From the NCBI GenBank assembly GCA_052093725.1, contig JBQDHL010000098.1, forward strand, positions 1-5,150: a stretch of 5,150 nt of DNA, read 5' to 3'. The DNA is from Jeotgalicoccus sp052093725. GTDB lineage: Bacteria > Bacillota > Bacilli > Staphylococcales > Salinicoccaceae. The translations under genes were made by a program, and so were the position numbers. The notes beneath the pieces are model-generated. The model saw only the letters and a program-made list of their open reading frames with translations, ran no database searches and was not told the origin of the DNA. Each line of letters starts with the position of its first letter. Within the stretch, counting starts at the first letter, position 1. Shown piece by piece: positions 1 through 4,914 of the stretch.

Positions 1-49
1 TACACAACAAAATTAATCTTAATGTTAACTAATTAATAACTCTCTCATG

Positions 50-74
50 GAGTAATTACAGTAAAACTGGGTAT
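50..74 (+). promoter_or_regulatory. Candidate sigma-B-type promoter for the amidotransferase gene
   Basis: GGGTAT at 69-74 matches the sigma-B -10 element exactly. GAGTAA at 50-55, 13 nt upstream, is a 4/6 match to the -35 consensus GTTTAA. No convincing sigma-A -35 lies at the right distance from the overlapping TATAAA at 72-77. Transcription would start near 81, leaving a leader of about 28 nt that carries the ribosome binding site. An 8-bp palindrome, GTAATTAC at 52-59, overlaps the -35 area and could be an operator or chance in AT-rich DNA. The -35 is weak, so this is a plausible but unproven call. Confidence 0.4.
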
Positions 75-109
75 AAAATATTAAACAATAAATCAAAAGG
101 AGATACATT

Positions 110-853
110 ATGAGCAGACCGATTATTGGGATTACAACGGCAATAGAAGACAGCCAGTTGATTTTAAGGCCGCATTACATTGAGGCAGTGACGGATCTCG
201 GAGGCGTGCCGATGCTGCTTGCTAAAAATGATAGTAAGGAGACGATAAAAGAACAGGTCGAATCTCTGGACGCTTTATATTTAACGGGTGGAAAAGATAT
301 TAACCCTAGTACTTACGATGAAGAACCTCATTCGAAACTTGAAGCTGTCGAACATGGCCGTGATGAATATGAAATTGAAATTATTAAACATGCGTTTAAA
401 AGAGGAATTCCGATTCTTGGGATTTGCCGCGGCAGTCAGCTGCTGAACAGTTTGACTGATGGCACGATGTATCAGGATCTGGAAAGTCAATATGAGGGTG
501 ACAGCTTAATTCAGCATAAGCAGAAGTCTGACAGAGATTATCTGCAGCACAGCCTCTTGATTGAAGAAGGTTCCAGATTACACAAAATTATCGGCAAGGA
601 TAAAATCCGGGTAAACAGCCACCATCACCAGGCGAACAAAGCAGTGGATAATAAAGACTTCATTGTCTCCGGCAGGGCTTCAGATGGTGTAATCGAAGCA
701 TTTGAAAGTACGGGTAAGACTTTTATAATGGGACTACAGTTCCATCCGGAAGATGCCTATAAGTTTGATGTATCTTCGAAGAAAATTCTGGAGGCATTTA
801 TTTCAGAAGCTCAAAAATTCAGAGACAAAAAGATGAATAAACAAAAAAGTTGA
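110..853 (+). CDS. Class I glutamine amidotransferase, gamma-glutamyl-GABA hydrolase-like (peptidase C26)
   Basis: The 247-residue protein is a single GATase1 domain of the PuuD/peptidase C26 type. It would be a cytosolic enzyme that hydrolyses gamma-glutamyl amide bonds, such as gamma-glutamyl-GABA in putrescine breakdown. Visible motifs are YLTGGKDINPSTY (57-69), the nucleophile elbow GICRG with Cys106, NSHHHQ (169-174), and LQFHPED with His212 and Glu214, which complete the Cys-His-Glu triad. The start is clear: AAAGGAG at 96-102 sits 7 nt before the ATG. The stretch after the elbow reads SLTDGTMYQDL where relatives often have a Gly-Gly pair, and the tail from 236 is Lys-rich. The gene is alone and convergent to the ribosomal cluster, with no polyamine gene visible beside it, so the true substrate is open; another gamma-glutamyl amide or peptide is possible. 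The family call is secure and the substrate is inferred. Confidence 0.88.
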   Translation: MSRPIIGITTAIEDSQLILRPHYIEAVTDLGGVPMLLAKNDSKETIKEQVESLDALYLTGGKDINPSTYDEEPHSKLEAVEHGRDEYEIEIIKHAFKRGIPILGICRGSQLLNSLTDGTMYQDLESQYEGDSLIQHKQKSDRDYLQHSLLIEEGSRLHKIIGKDKIRVNSHHHQANKAVDNKDFIVSGRASDGVIEAFESTGKTFIMGLQFHPEDAYKFDVSSKKILEAFISEAQKFRDKKMNKQKS

Positions 854-863
854 ATAAATAAAA

Positions 864-895
864 AAACATCCGGACCTGTACAGGTCCGGATGTTT
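864..895. terminator. Bidirectional rho-independent terminator (perfect 32-bp palindrome)
   Basis: The two 16-nt arms, centred between 879 and 880, are perfectly self-complementary, with a GC-rich core CCGGACCTG. On the minus strand the stem is followed by seven T (866 to 860), then A and TTT, a strong U-tract that ends the rplS transcript. On the plus strand only TTTCTT follows (893-898), a weaker end for the amidotransferase gene. The palindrome begins 10 nt after the stop of the plus-strand gene and lies 12 nt beyond the rplS stop, so both convergent genes share it. Confidence 0.9.
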
Positions 896-907
896 CTTAA
901 AGCGCTC

Positions 908-1255
908 TTATCGTAATTCTTTGATACGAGCAGCTTTACCACGTAAGTCACGCAGGTAGTAAAGTTTAGCACGACGTACGCGTCCACGGCGAACAACATC
1001 GATTTTCTCGATTTTAGGCGTGTGAACAGGGAATGTACGTTCAACACCAACACCGTAAGAAATCTTACGTACAGTGAATGTTTCAGAAATCCCGCCACCT
1101 TGGCGTTTAATTACAACACCTTCGAAAAGCTGGATTCTTTCGCGTTCTCCCTCTACAATACGAACGTGAACTTTAACTGTGTCTCCCGGTCTGAACTCAG
1201 GAAGATCAGTTTTTAACTGGTCTTTAACGATAGAATTTAATAATTCTTGTGACAT
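908..1255 (-). CDS. rplS: 50S ribosomal protein L19
   Basis: The 115-residue basic protein matches bacterial L19 over its full usual length (about 114-116). L19 sits at the 30S-50S interface and helps form inter-subunit bridges. Diagnostic stretches are FRPGDTVKVHVRI (21-33), IQLFEGVVIKR (41-51), SETFTVRKIS (58-67), VERTFPVHTPKIEKI (71-85) and the basic end RRAKLYYLRDLRGKAAR (94-110). The reading frame stays open 12 codons upstream, but the real start is the ATG at 1255-1253. AAGGAG (1271-1266) precedes it by 10 nt, and the protein then begins MSQELLNSIV as family members do. It is the last gene of the minus-strand cluster, separated from trmD by 140 nt that hold its own promoter and a structured leader, and it ends at the shared terminator. 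Confidence 0.97.
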   Translation of the reverse strand: MSQELLNSIVKDQLKTDLPEFRPGDTVKVHVRIVEGERERIQLFEGVVIKRQGGGISETFTVRKISYGVGVERTFPVHTPKIEKIDVVRRGRVRRAKLYYLRDLRGKAARIKELR

Positions 1256-1275
1256 AATATATCTTCTCCTTCTTC

Positions 1276-1312
1276 CAATTATCTTACCCAATTTCTAAGC
1301 AGCGGATAATTG
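1276..1312 (-). ncRNA. Structured 5' leader of rplS, candidate L19 leader
   Basis: In the rplS mRNA, CAAUUAUC (1312-1305) pairs perfectly with GAUAAUUG (1283-1276). The 3' arm can also extend: CUUA (1299-1296) can pair with UAAG just before AUAAUUG, leaving the bulge CCGCUG on the 5' side. This gives an 11-bp interrupted stem ending 4 nt before the rplS Shine-Dalgarno. Low-GC Gram-positive bacteria have a described L19 leader thought to give autogenous control by L19, and this element is in the expected place. Assignment to that family is by position and shape only; I could not run a covariance model. Confidence 0.55.
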
Positions 1313-1341
1313 TGATATTTACGTGTATTTACACTCGTACA

Positions 1342-1370
1342 ATACTACCATACAAATCCTGGCCATTCAA
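1342..1370 (-). promoter_or_regulatory. Predicted sigma-A promoter of rplS (extended -10)
   Basis: On the minus strand TTGAAT (1370-1365, 4/6 to TTGACA) is followed after exactly 17 nt by TAGTAT (1347-1342, 4/6 to TATAAT). The -10 is preceded by TGG, an extended -10 TGn. Transcription would begin near 1335, giving a leader of about 80 nt that includes the hairpin at 1312-1276. A run of seven T (1387-1381) lies just upstream, beyond the trmD stop. A private promoter would let L19 be made at ribosomal-protein levels independently of trmD. Confidence 0.55.
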
Positions 1371-1395
1371 TCACTATTATAAAAAAATCCGAGCT

Positions 1396-2067
1396 TTATT
1401 CGTCCAGTAAATCCGGACGGCGTTCTCTTGTGCGTTTCAGGCTTTGTTCATGGCGCCATTCTTCAATGTGCTTATGATTTCCTGATAACAGCACTTCCGG
1501 CACTTTCATGCCGCGGTACTCTCTCGGACGGGTGTAATGCGGATGTTCCAGCATGCCTGTCGAGAACGAGTCTTCCTGGTGGCTGGCTTCGTTGCTCAGC
1601 ACGTCGGGGATTAAACGGACGATTGCATCAGTCATTGTCATTGATGCAAGCTCTCCGCCTGTTAAGACGTAATCCCCGATAGATACTTCATCGGTTACAA
1701 GCGTACGGATACGCTCGTCGTAACCTTCGTAGTGACCGTTGATGAAGACAATATTGTCTTCTTCAGCCAGTTCCTCGGCCATTTTCTGATCAAACGGCCT
1801 GCCCTGCGGACACATTAAAATAACGCGCTTGTTACCTTTGATATCGAGACTGTCCATCGCATTGAATACAGGTTCCGGTTTTAAGACCATACCTGCCCCG
1901 CCGCCGTAAGGATAGTCATCGACTTTGTTATGCTTATCTCCCGAAAAATCACGGAAATTAATCATATGATAATCAACGATACCTTTATCTTTTGCGCGCT
2001 TTAAAATAGATGCCCCGAGGACGCCTTCATACATGTCCGGGAACAGTGTTAAATAATATATATTCAT
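1396..2067 (-). CDS. trmD: tRNA (guanine37-N1)-methyltransferase, short C-terminus
   Basis: TrmD methylates N1 of G37 in tRNAs read with G36, using S-adenosylmethionine, and so prevents +1 frameshifting. The 223 residues show the SPOUT trefoil-knot core: YGGGAGMVLKPEP (54-66), GHYEGYDERIR (111-121) and SIGDYVLTGGE (129-139). Arg151 and Asp166, in RLIP and DSFS, correspond to the catalytic Arg154 and Asp169 of the E. coli enzyme. HYTRPRE (177-183) and LLSGNH (193-198) follow. The start ATG overlaps the rimM stop by one base (TAATG), with AAGGAT (2083-2078) about 10 nt upstream, so translation is probably coupled to rimM. The protein stops at RRPDLLDE, about 20 residues before the usual end (about 245 in S. 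aureus, 255 in E. coli). Codons after the stop do not resemble the missing tail, so this is not a simple nonsense mutation. All catalytic motifs are present, so I expect an active enzyme. Confidence 0.96.
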   Translation of the reverse strand: MNIYYLTLFPDMYEGVLGASILKRAKDKGIVDYHMINFRDFSGDKHNKVDDYPYGGGAGMVLKPEPVFNAMDSLDIKGNKRVILMCPQGRPFDQKMAEELAEEDNIVFINGHYEGYDERIRTLVTDEVSIGDYVLTGGELASMTMTDAIVRLIPDVLSNEASHQEDSFSTGMLEHPHYTRPREYRGMKVPEVLLSGNHKHIEEWRHEQSLKRTRERRPDLLDE

Positions 2068-2561
2068 TAATCCAACAATCCTTCGAGTGGTGTAATTTCA
2101 ACTATGCCGCGTTCAAAATCGACAGTTTTAACAACCTGTTCGATATAAGGAATTAAATATTCTCGCTCGCCTTCGATCACCCAGACGTCATTGGCGCCGG
2201 TGAACATTACTTCTGAAATTTTACCAAGTTCAGTATTGTCATCTAAATTTATTACAGTCAGACCGACAATATCACGGACGTGGTATTCATTTTCAGCAAG
2301 TTTTAACTCTTCGCCGTTTTCTTCGATAAAAACATCCTTGCCTTTTAGATGAGTGATATCGTTTATGTTCGATACCCCTTCAAACTTCAGCATATGAAAG
2401 TTTTTATGCGTGCGGTACGCTTCAATCGTCAGCTCTTCGCCGGCGATTTCTACCATATTGCCCGCTTTGAAGCGTTCTTCCAAAAAGTCCGAGTCACTTA
2501 ATAGTCTAACTTCGCCGCGCACACCGTGGAAATTCACCAATTTACCAATTTTAATTCGCAA
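2067..2561 (-). CDS. rimM: Ribosome maturation factor RimM (TTG start)
   Basis: RimM is a cytosolic assembly factor that binds S19 and helps mature the head of the 30S subunit. The 164-residue protein has the usual two barrels. The N-terminal part contains IGKLVNFHGVRGEVRL (5-20) and ends with LKGKDVFIE (72-80). The C-terminal PRC-barrel runs from DIVGLTV (97-103) through FTGANDVWVI (120-129) and EYLIPYI (134-140) to the family ending ITPLEGLLD. The best start is TTG at 2561-2559: AGAGGTG (2574-2568) lies 6 nt upstream and the product then begins MRIKIGK, like relatives. The in-frame GTG at 2570 is itself part of the Shine-Dalgarno and is unlikely to start translation. A terminator-like hairpin lies just upstream and trmD overlaps its stop. 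The rare start and the hairpin both suggest deliberately low expression. Confidence 0.95.
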   Translation of the reverse strand: MRIKIGKLVNFHGVRGEVRLLSDSDFLEERFKAGNMVEIAGEELTIEAYRTHKNFHMLKFEGVSNINDITHLKGKDVFIEENGEELKLAENEYHVRDIVGLTVINLDDNTELGKISEVMFTGANDVWVIEGEREYLIPYIEQVVKTVDFERGIVEITPLEGLLD

Positions 2562-2582
2562 GATGAACACCTCTTATAAAGA

Positions 2583-2613
2583 ATAAAAAGACACACTGTT
2601 AAAGTGTGTCTTA
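2583..2613 (-). terminator. Intra-operon terminator or attenuator between khpA and rimM
   Basis: On the minus strand AAGACACACT (2612-2603) pairs with AGTGTGTCTT (2597-2588), a 10-bp stem with the 5-nt loop TTAAC. It is followed by TTT, A, TT, making a five-T run (2589-2585) with the end of the stem. The 5' arm starts on the two A of the khpA stop codon, so a ribosome at that stop would cover it. It probably acts as a partial terminator that reduces transcription into rimM-trmD, since no room for a promoter remains before rimM. Confidence 0.75.
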
Positions 2614-2838
2614 ATGCAAATCAACAAACACTTTCTTTGACGCGTTTCTGTCAGCGTTTGAAACAACAATGCGGAGCGCTTTAATAAAACGGCCGCCGCG
2701 GCCGATTATTCGTCCGACATCGGATTCATGTACGCTTATTTTATACGAAACTTTATGCGGCGTCTCGTCACGATTAATGACGAGTTCTTCCGGATAATCC
2801 AGCATCGGTTCAAGAATTGTTTGAAGTAATTTGTCCAT
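2611..2838 (-). CDS. khpA: KH-domain RNA-binding protein KhpA (YlqC family)
   Basis: The 75-residue protein is one small KH domain of the KhpA/YlqC family. These proteins bind RNA, often with the partner KhpB (Jag/EloR), and in streptococci and lactobacilli affect cell elongation and division through post-transcriptional control. The RNA-binding GxxG loop is clear in VGRIIGRGGRFIKALR (41-56; GRGG at 46-49), and the start MDKLLQTILEPMLDYPEEL is typical. It lies 5 nt after rpsP. The only Shine-Dalgarno-like sequence is a poor GGGA (2852-2849) within a small hairpin (2853-2839) spanning the rpsP stop, so translation is probably coupled to rpsP. The position between rpsP and rimM is the same as ylqC in Bacillus. 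Confidence 0.92.
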   Translation of the reverse strand: MDKLLQTILEPMLDYPEELVINRDETPHKVSYKISVHESDVGRIIGRGGRFIKALRIVVSNADRNASKKVFVDLH

Positions 2839-2853
2839 CGGAATTATTTCCCG
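2839..2853 (-). promoter_or_regulatory. Small hairpin over the khpA ribosome binding site
   Basis: In the mRNA CGGGA (2853-2849) can pair with UUCCG (2843-2839), five pairs including one G-U, around the loop AAUAA that holds most of the rpsP stop codon. The 3' arm ends directly before the khpA AUG, and the weak GGGA site lies in the stem. A ribosome finishing rpsP would open it. The stem is short and marginal, so this is a hypothesis about coupling rather than a firm element. Confidence 0.3.
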
Positions 2854-3119
2854 AATTTAGCATTGTGGAACTGTTCCATGATGCCTTTGTCACTGAAAAT
2901 GTTACGTACAGTGTCGCTCGGTTTAGCACCTTGCTGTAACCACTCTAACGCTTTTTCGTTGTCTAATACAACGTTATCTTCAGATTTTGAAACCGGGTTA
3001 TATGAACCGATTTGTTCGATGATTCTACCATCTCTCGGGCTGCGTGCATCTGCAACAACGATACGGTAGAAAGGATTTCTTTTAGAACCCATACGAGTTA
3101 ATCTAATTTTTACTGCCAT
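2844..3119 (-). CDS. rpsP: 30S ribosomal protein S16
   Basis: S16 binds 16S rRNA in the lower body of the 30S subunit and promotes its assembly. The 91-residue protein has normal length and all family hallmarks: AVKIRLTRMGSKRNPFYRIV at the N-terminus (2-21), ADARSPRDGRIIEQIGSYNP (23-42) and ALEWLQQGAKPSDTV (57-71). AGGAG (3133-3129) lies 9 nt before the ATG. A strong predicted promoter at 3187-3159 gives it a leader of only about 33 nt, and a hairpin separates it from ffh, so it probably heads its own transcript with khpA. A second hairpin after khpA would keep most transcripts to these two genes. Confidence 0.98.
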   Translation of the reverse strand: MAVKIRLTRMGSKRNPFYRIVVADARSPRDGRIIEQIGSYNPVSKSEDNVVLDNEKALEWLQQGAKPSDTVRNIFSDKGIMEQFHNAKFGK

Positions 3120-3158
3120 GTTTGAAAACTCCTCTCTTTATTTCTTTTCGACTTTCTT

Positions 3159-3187
3159 ATCATAACAAACGAAAACACACATGTAAA
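3159..3187 (-). promoter_or_regulatory. Strong predicted sigma-A promoter of rpsP
   Basis: On the minus strand TTTACA (3187-3182) matches the -35 consensus at 5 of 6 bases, the spacer is 17 nt, and TATGAT (3164-3159) matches the -10 at 5 of 6. TGT before the -10 adds the extended TGn element. The start would fall near 3152. The -35 lies inside the 3' arm of the ffh-rpsP hairpin, so termination and initiation signals share the same bases. Confidence 0.75.
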
Positions 3188-3215
3188 GAGTTTATTCTTT
3201 ACATGTGTGTGTTTT
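3172..3215. terminator. Terminator hairpin between ffh and rpsP
   Basis: Positions 3175-3189 pair without mismatch with 3196-3210 (15 bp, 6-nt loop). The flanking A-run (3172-3174) and T-run (3212-3215) fit a U-tract in either direction. For ffh transcripts, read on the minus strand, the stem is followed by TTTC then GTTTG, a moderate U-tract. The other strand ends in TTTTATTTT, but no plus-strand gene feeds it. It starts 3 nt after the ffh stop. It probably terminates or attenuates the ftsY-ylxM-ffh transcript. The stem has few GC pairs, so read-through is likely. Confidence 0.7.
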
Positions 3216-3218
3216 ATT

Positions 3219-4565
3219 TTAAAAAGGAAGTCCCATGCCGCCAAACGGATTTTTGCCTTTCTTTTTACCGCTTGTCATCTGTTTCATCATTTTCTTCATA
3301 TCGTTAAATTGCTTCAGCAGACGGTTAATTTCCTGCAATGAACGGCCGGAGCCTTTAGCAATACGCTTTTTACGACTGGCGTTCAGTTTTTCCGGATGCT
3401 CGCGCTCATCAAATGTCATCGAGCGGATAATCGCCTGGACGTGATCGATTTCCTTGCCGGAGAACTGCATTTTATCGAGTCCTTTAATCTTGTTCGCACC
3501 TGGCATCATTTTTAAAAGATCATCAAGCGGTCCTAATGTTTTCACCTGGTCCATCTGGCTTAGAAAATCATCCAGAGTGAAGCTTGAGTCTTTAATTTTC
3601 TTCTCGAGTGCTTTTTGCTCGTCTTCATTCACATTGTCCTGTGCTTTTTCAATAATAGAGAGCATATCACCCATACCGAGTATACGTGAAGCCATGCGTT
3701 CCGGGTGGAATGCTTCCAGTCCGTCCATCTTCTCCGAGACCCCGATAAATTTAATTGGTTTTTGAGTCACGGAACGAATTGACAGTGCTGCCCCTCCTCG
3801 TGTATCGCCGTCAAGCTTCGTCAGCGTTACTCCCGTAATATCAAGGAGCTCGTTAAAGCTTTCTGCGACGTTTACCGCATCCTGTCCTGTCATCGAGTCG
3901 ACAACGAGCATAATTTCATCGGGATTAGTAATATCTTTGACGTTCTTCAGTTCGTTCATCAGCGTTTCGTCGATGTGCAGACGGCCTGCCGTATCGATTA
4001 TTACCGTATCGAGGTGTTCTTCTTTTGCATGCTCCAGCGCTTTCGTCGCTATTTCTTCAGGTTTAACCTGATCGCCAAGCGAGAAGACTGGTACATCTAT
4101 CTGTTTACCGACTGTCTGCAGCTGATCGATTGCTGCCGGACGGTAAATATCCCCTGCCACTAAGAGTGGACGCTTATTGTGTTTTTTACGCAGGTGCAAT
4201 GCGAGCTTCCCTGCAGTTGTTGTTTTACCTGCACCCTGCAGGCCGACCATCATAATAACTGTCGGTGGTTTCTGCGCCAGATTAATCTTCTGATTTTCTC
4301 CGCCCATCAGTGATGTTAACTCTTCCTGAACGATTTTAATGACCTGCTGTCCGGGTGTTAAACTTGTCATAACAGCCGAACCTAGAGCGCGTTCTTTAAC
4401 GTCGTTGACGAATTGCTTAACGACTTTAAAGTTAACGTCGGCTTCAAGCAGTGCAAGGCGCACTTCGCGCATCATTAATTTTACGTCAGATTCAGTAACT
4501 TTACCTTTACCCTTAATGCGGTCCATCGTGGACTGCAGTCGTTCTCCAAGACCTTCAAAAGCCAT
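3219..4565 (-). CDS. ffh: Signal recognition particle protein Ffh (SRP54)
   Basis: Ffh is the SRP GTPase. With the SRP RNA it binds hydrophobic signal sequences on nascent chains and hands them to the membrane receptor FtsY. The 448-residue protein has normal length and three parts. A helical N domain (about 1-90) contains the ALLEADV motif (38-44). The G domain has the P-loop GLQGAGKTTT (108-117), GDIYRPAA (138-145), DTAGR (191-195), TKLDGD (249-254) and GVSEK (275-279). The Met-rich M domain (about 300-448) carries SGRSLQEINRLLKQF (406-420), which contacts SRP RNA, then MKKMMKQM and a Gly/Lys-rich tail. AAGGAGG (4580-4574), 8 nt before the ATG, overlaps the ylxM stop codon, so the two are probably translated together. 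A hairpin follows the stop. The SRP RNA gene is not in this window. Confidence 0.98.
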   Translation of the reverse strand: MAFEGLGERLQSTMDRIKGKGKVTESDVKLMMREVRLALLEADVNFKVVKQFVNDVKERALGSAVMTSLTPGQQVIKIVQEELTSLMGGENQKINLAQKPPTVIMMVGLQGAGKTTTAGKLALHLRKKHNKRPLLVAGDIYRPAAIDQLQTVGKQIDVPVFSLGDQVKPEEIATKALEHAKEEHLDTVIIDTAGRLHIDETLMNELKNVKDITNPDEIMLVVDSMTGQDAVNVAESFNELLDITGVTLTKLDGDTRGGAALSIRSVTQKPIKFIGVSEKMDGLEAFHPERMASRILGMGDMLSIIEKAQDNVNEDEQKALEKKIKDSSFTLDDFLSQMDQVKTLGPLDDLLKMMPGANKIKGLDKMQFSGKEIDHVQAIIRSMTFDEREHPEKLNASRKKRIAKGSGRSLQEINRLLKQFNDMKKMMKQMTSGKKKGKNPFGGMGLPF

Positions 4566-4578
4566 AGTGCCGTCCTCC

Positions 4579-4914
4579 TTAATCCAAGTTCTCTAATTTT
4601 TCGATTATTTTTTTAACGTCTGCTGGAATATTATCTCCGAGCTTGTTTTTAAGTTCTGCATATAATTCCAGGCGTTTATTAAAGTTTTTATACATACCCA
4701 GTGTTTCTTCATATTGCTCCAGCATATCGCGAGAGCGTTTAAGATTATCATACACAGCCTGCCGTGTCACGTTCATCTCTCCGGCTATTTCACTGAACTG
4801 AAAGTCTTTCAGATAATACAACTCAATGTATTTCTGCTGTTTGTCAGTTAACAGAGACTGGTAAAAATCATACAGATAATTCACCCGCATCGTGCGTTCT
4901 AAATCATTCGTCAT
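4579..4914 (-). CDS. ylxM: YlxM family SRP-associated helix-turn-helix protein
   Basis: The 111-residue protein belongs to the YlxM/p13 family, encoded next to ffh in many Firmicutes. In streptococci YlxM has been reported to associate with SRP components and modulate the GTPase cycle. It resembles sigma-70 region 4: a helix-turn-helix spans about 38-62 (SEIAGEMNVTRQAVYDNLKR at 41-60), followed by a charged helical tail (about 64-111) with probable coiled-coil character. The ATG at 4914 overlaps the end of ftsY by 11 nt; GAGG (4927-4924) within ftsY lies 9 nt upstream. Its stop lies on the Shine-Dalgarno of ffh. The arrangement implies matched production with the SRP GTPases. Whether it binds DNA, RNA or protein cannot be read from sequence. 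Confidence 0.93.
   Translation of the reverse strand: MTNDLERTMRVNYLYDFYQSLLTDKQQKYIELYYLKDFQFSEIAGEMNVTRQAVYDNLKRSRDMLEQYEETLGMYKNFNKRLELYAELKNKLGDNIPADVKKIIEKLENLD

Noticed and set aside
1..49. TTAA/ATTAAT repeats in the left-hand AT-rich stretch, considered as an origin, attachment site or small RNA
   Set aside because: The repeats are short and expected by chance in such AT-rich DNA. No DnaA boxes, direct repeats of useful length or terminator were seen.
811..1098. Open frame of 95 codons on the minus strand across the terminator and rplS
   Set aside because: It lies out of frame with rplS, which is unmistakable, and crosses the terminator palindrome. It has no Shine-Dalgarno and no recognisable domain.
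1381..1430. Possible terminator after trmD: seven T (1387-1381) with CGUCC/GGACG around the trmD stop
   Set aside because: The 5-bp stem ends more than 10 nt before the T-run, and the alternative UCCG/CGGA stem next to the T-run has a loop of over 20 nt. Neither is a credible terminator hairpin.
1428..1682. Open frame of 84 codons on the plus strand opposite trmD
   Set aside because: It is antisense to a conserved gene, with a Cys/Arg/Leu-rich composition typical of a shadow frame and no supporting signals.
2562..2582. A separate promoter for rimM-trmD
   Set aside because: Only about 20 bases lie between the attenuator hairpin and the rimM start, too few for a -35, spacer and -10. An element inside khpA was not evident.
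3122..3307. Plus-strand open frame of 61 codons starting in the ffh-rpsP gap
   Set aside because: It reads through the hairpin and the antisense strand of the ffh end, has no Shine-Dalgarno, and its content is explained by the palindrome and ffh.
3454..3765. Open frame of 103 codons on the plus strand opposite ffh
   Set aside because: It is the complement of the conserved Ffh M and G domains, Ser/Phe-rich, without a ribosome binding site.
3219..4914. SRP RNA gene, CRISPR array, insertion sequence or defence system within the window
   Set aside because: No SRP RNA-like GGAA-tetraloop helix, spaced repeats, transposase or defence domain is visible. The region is filled by ylxM and ffh.
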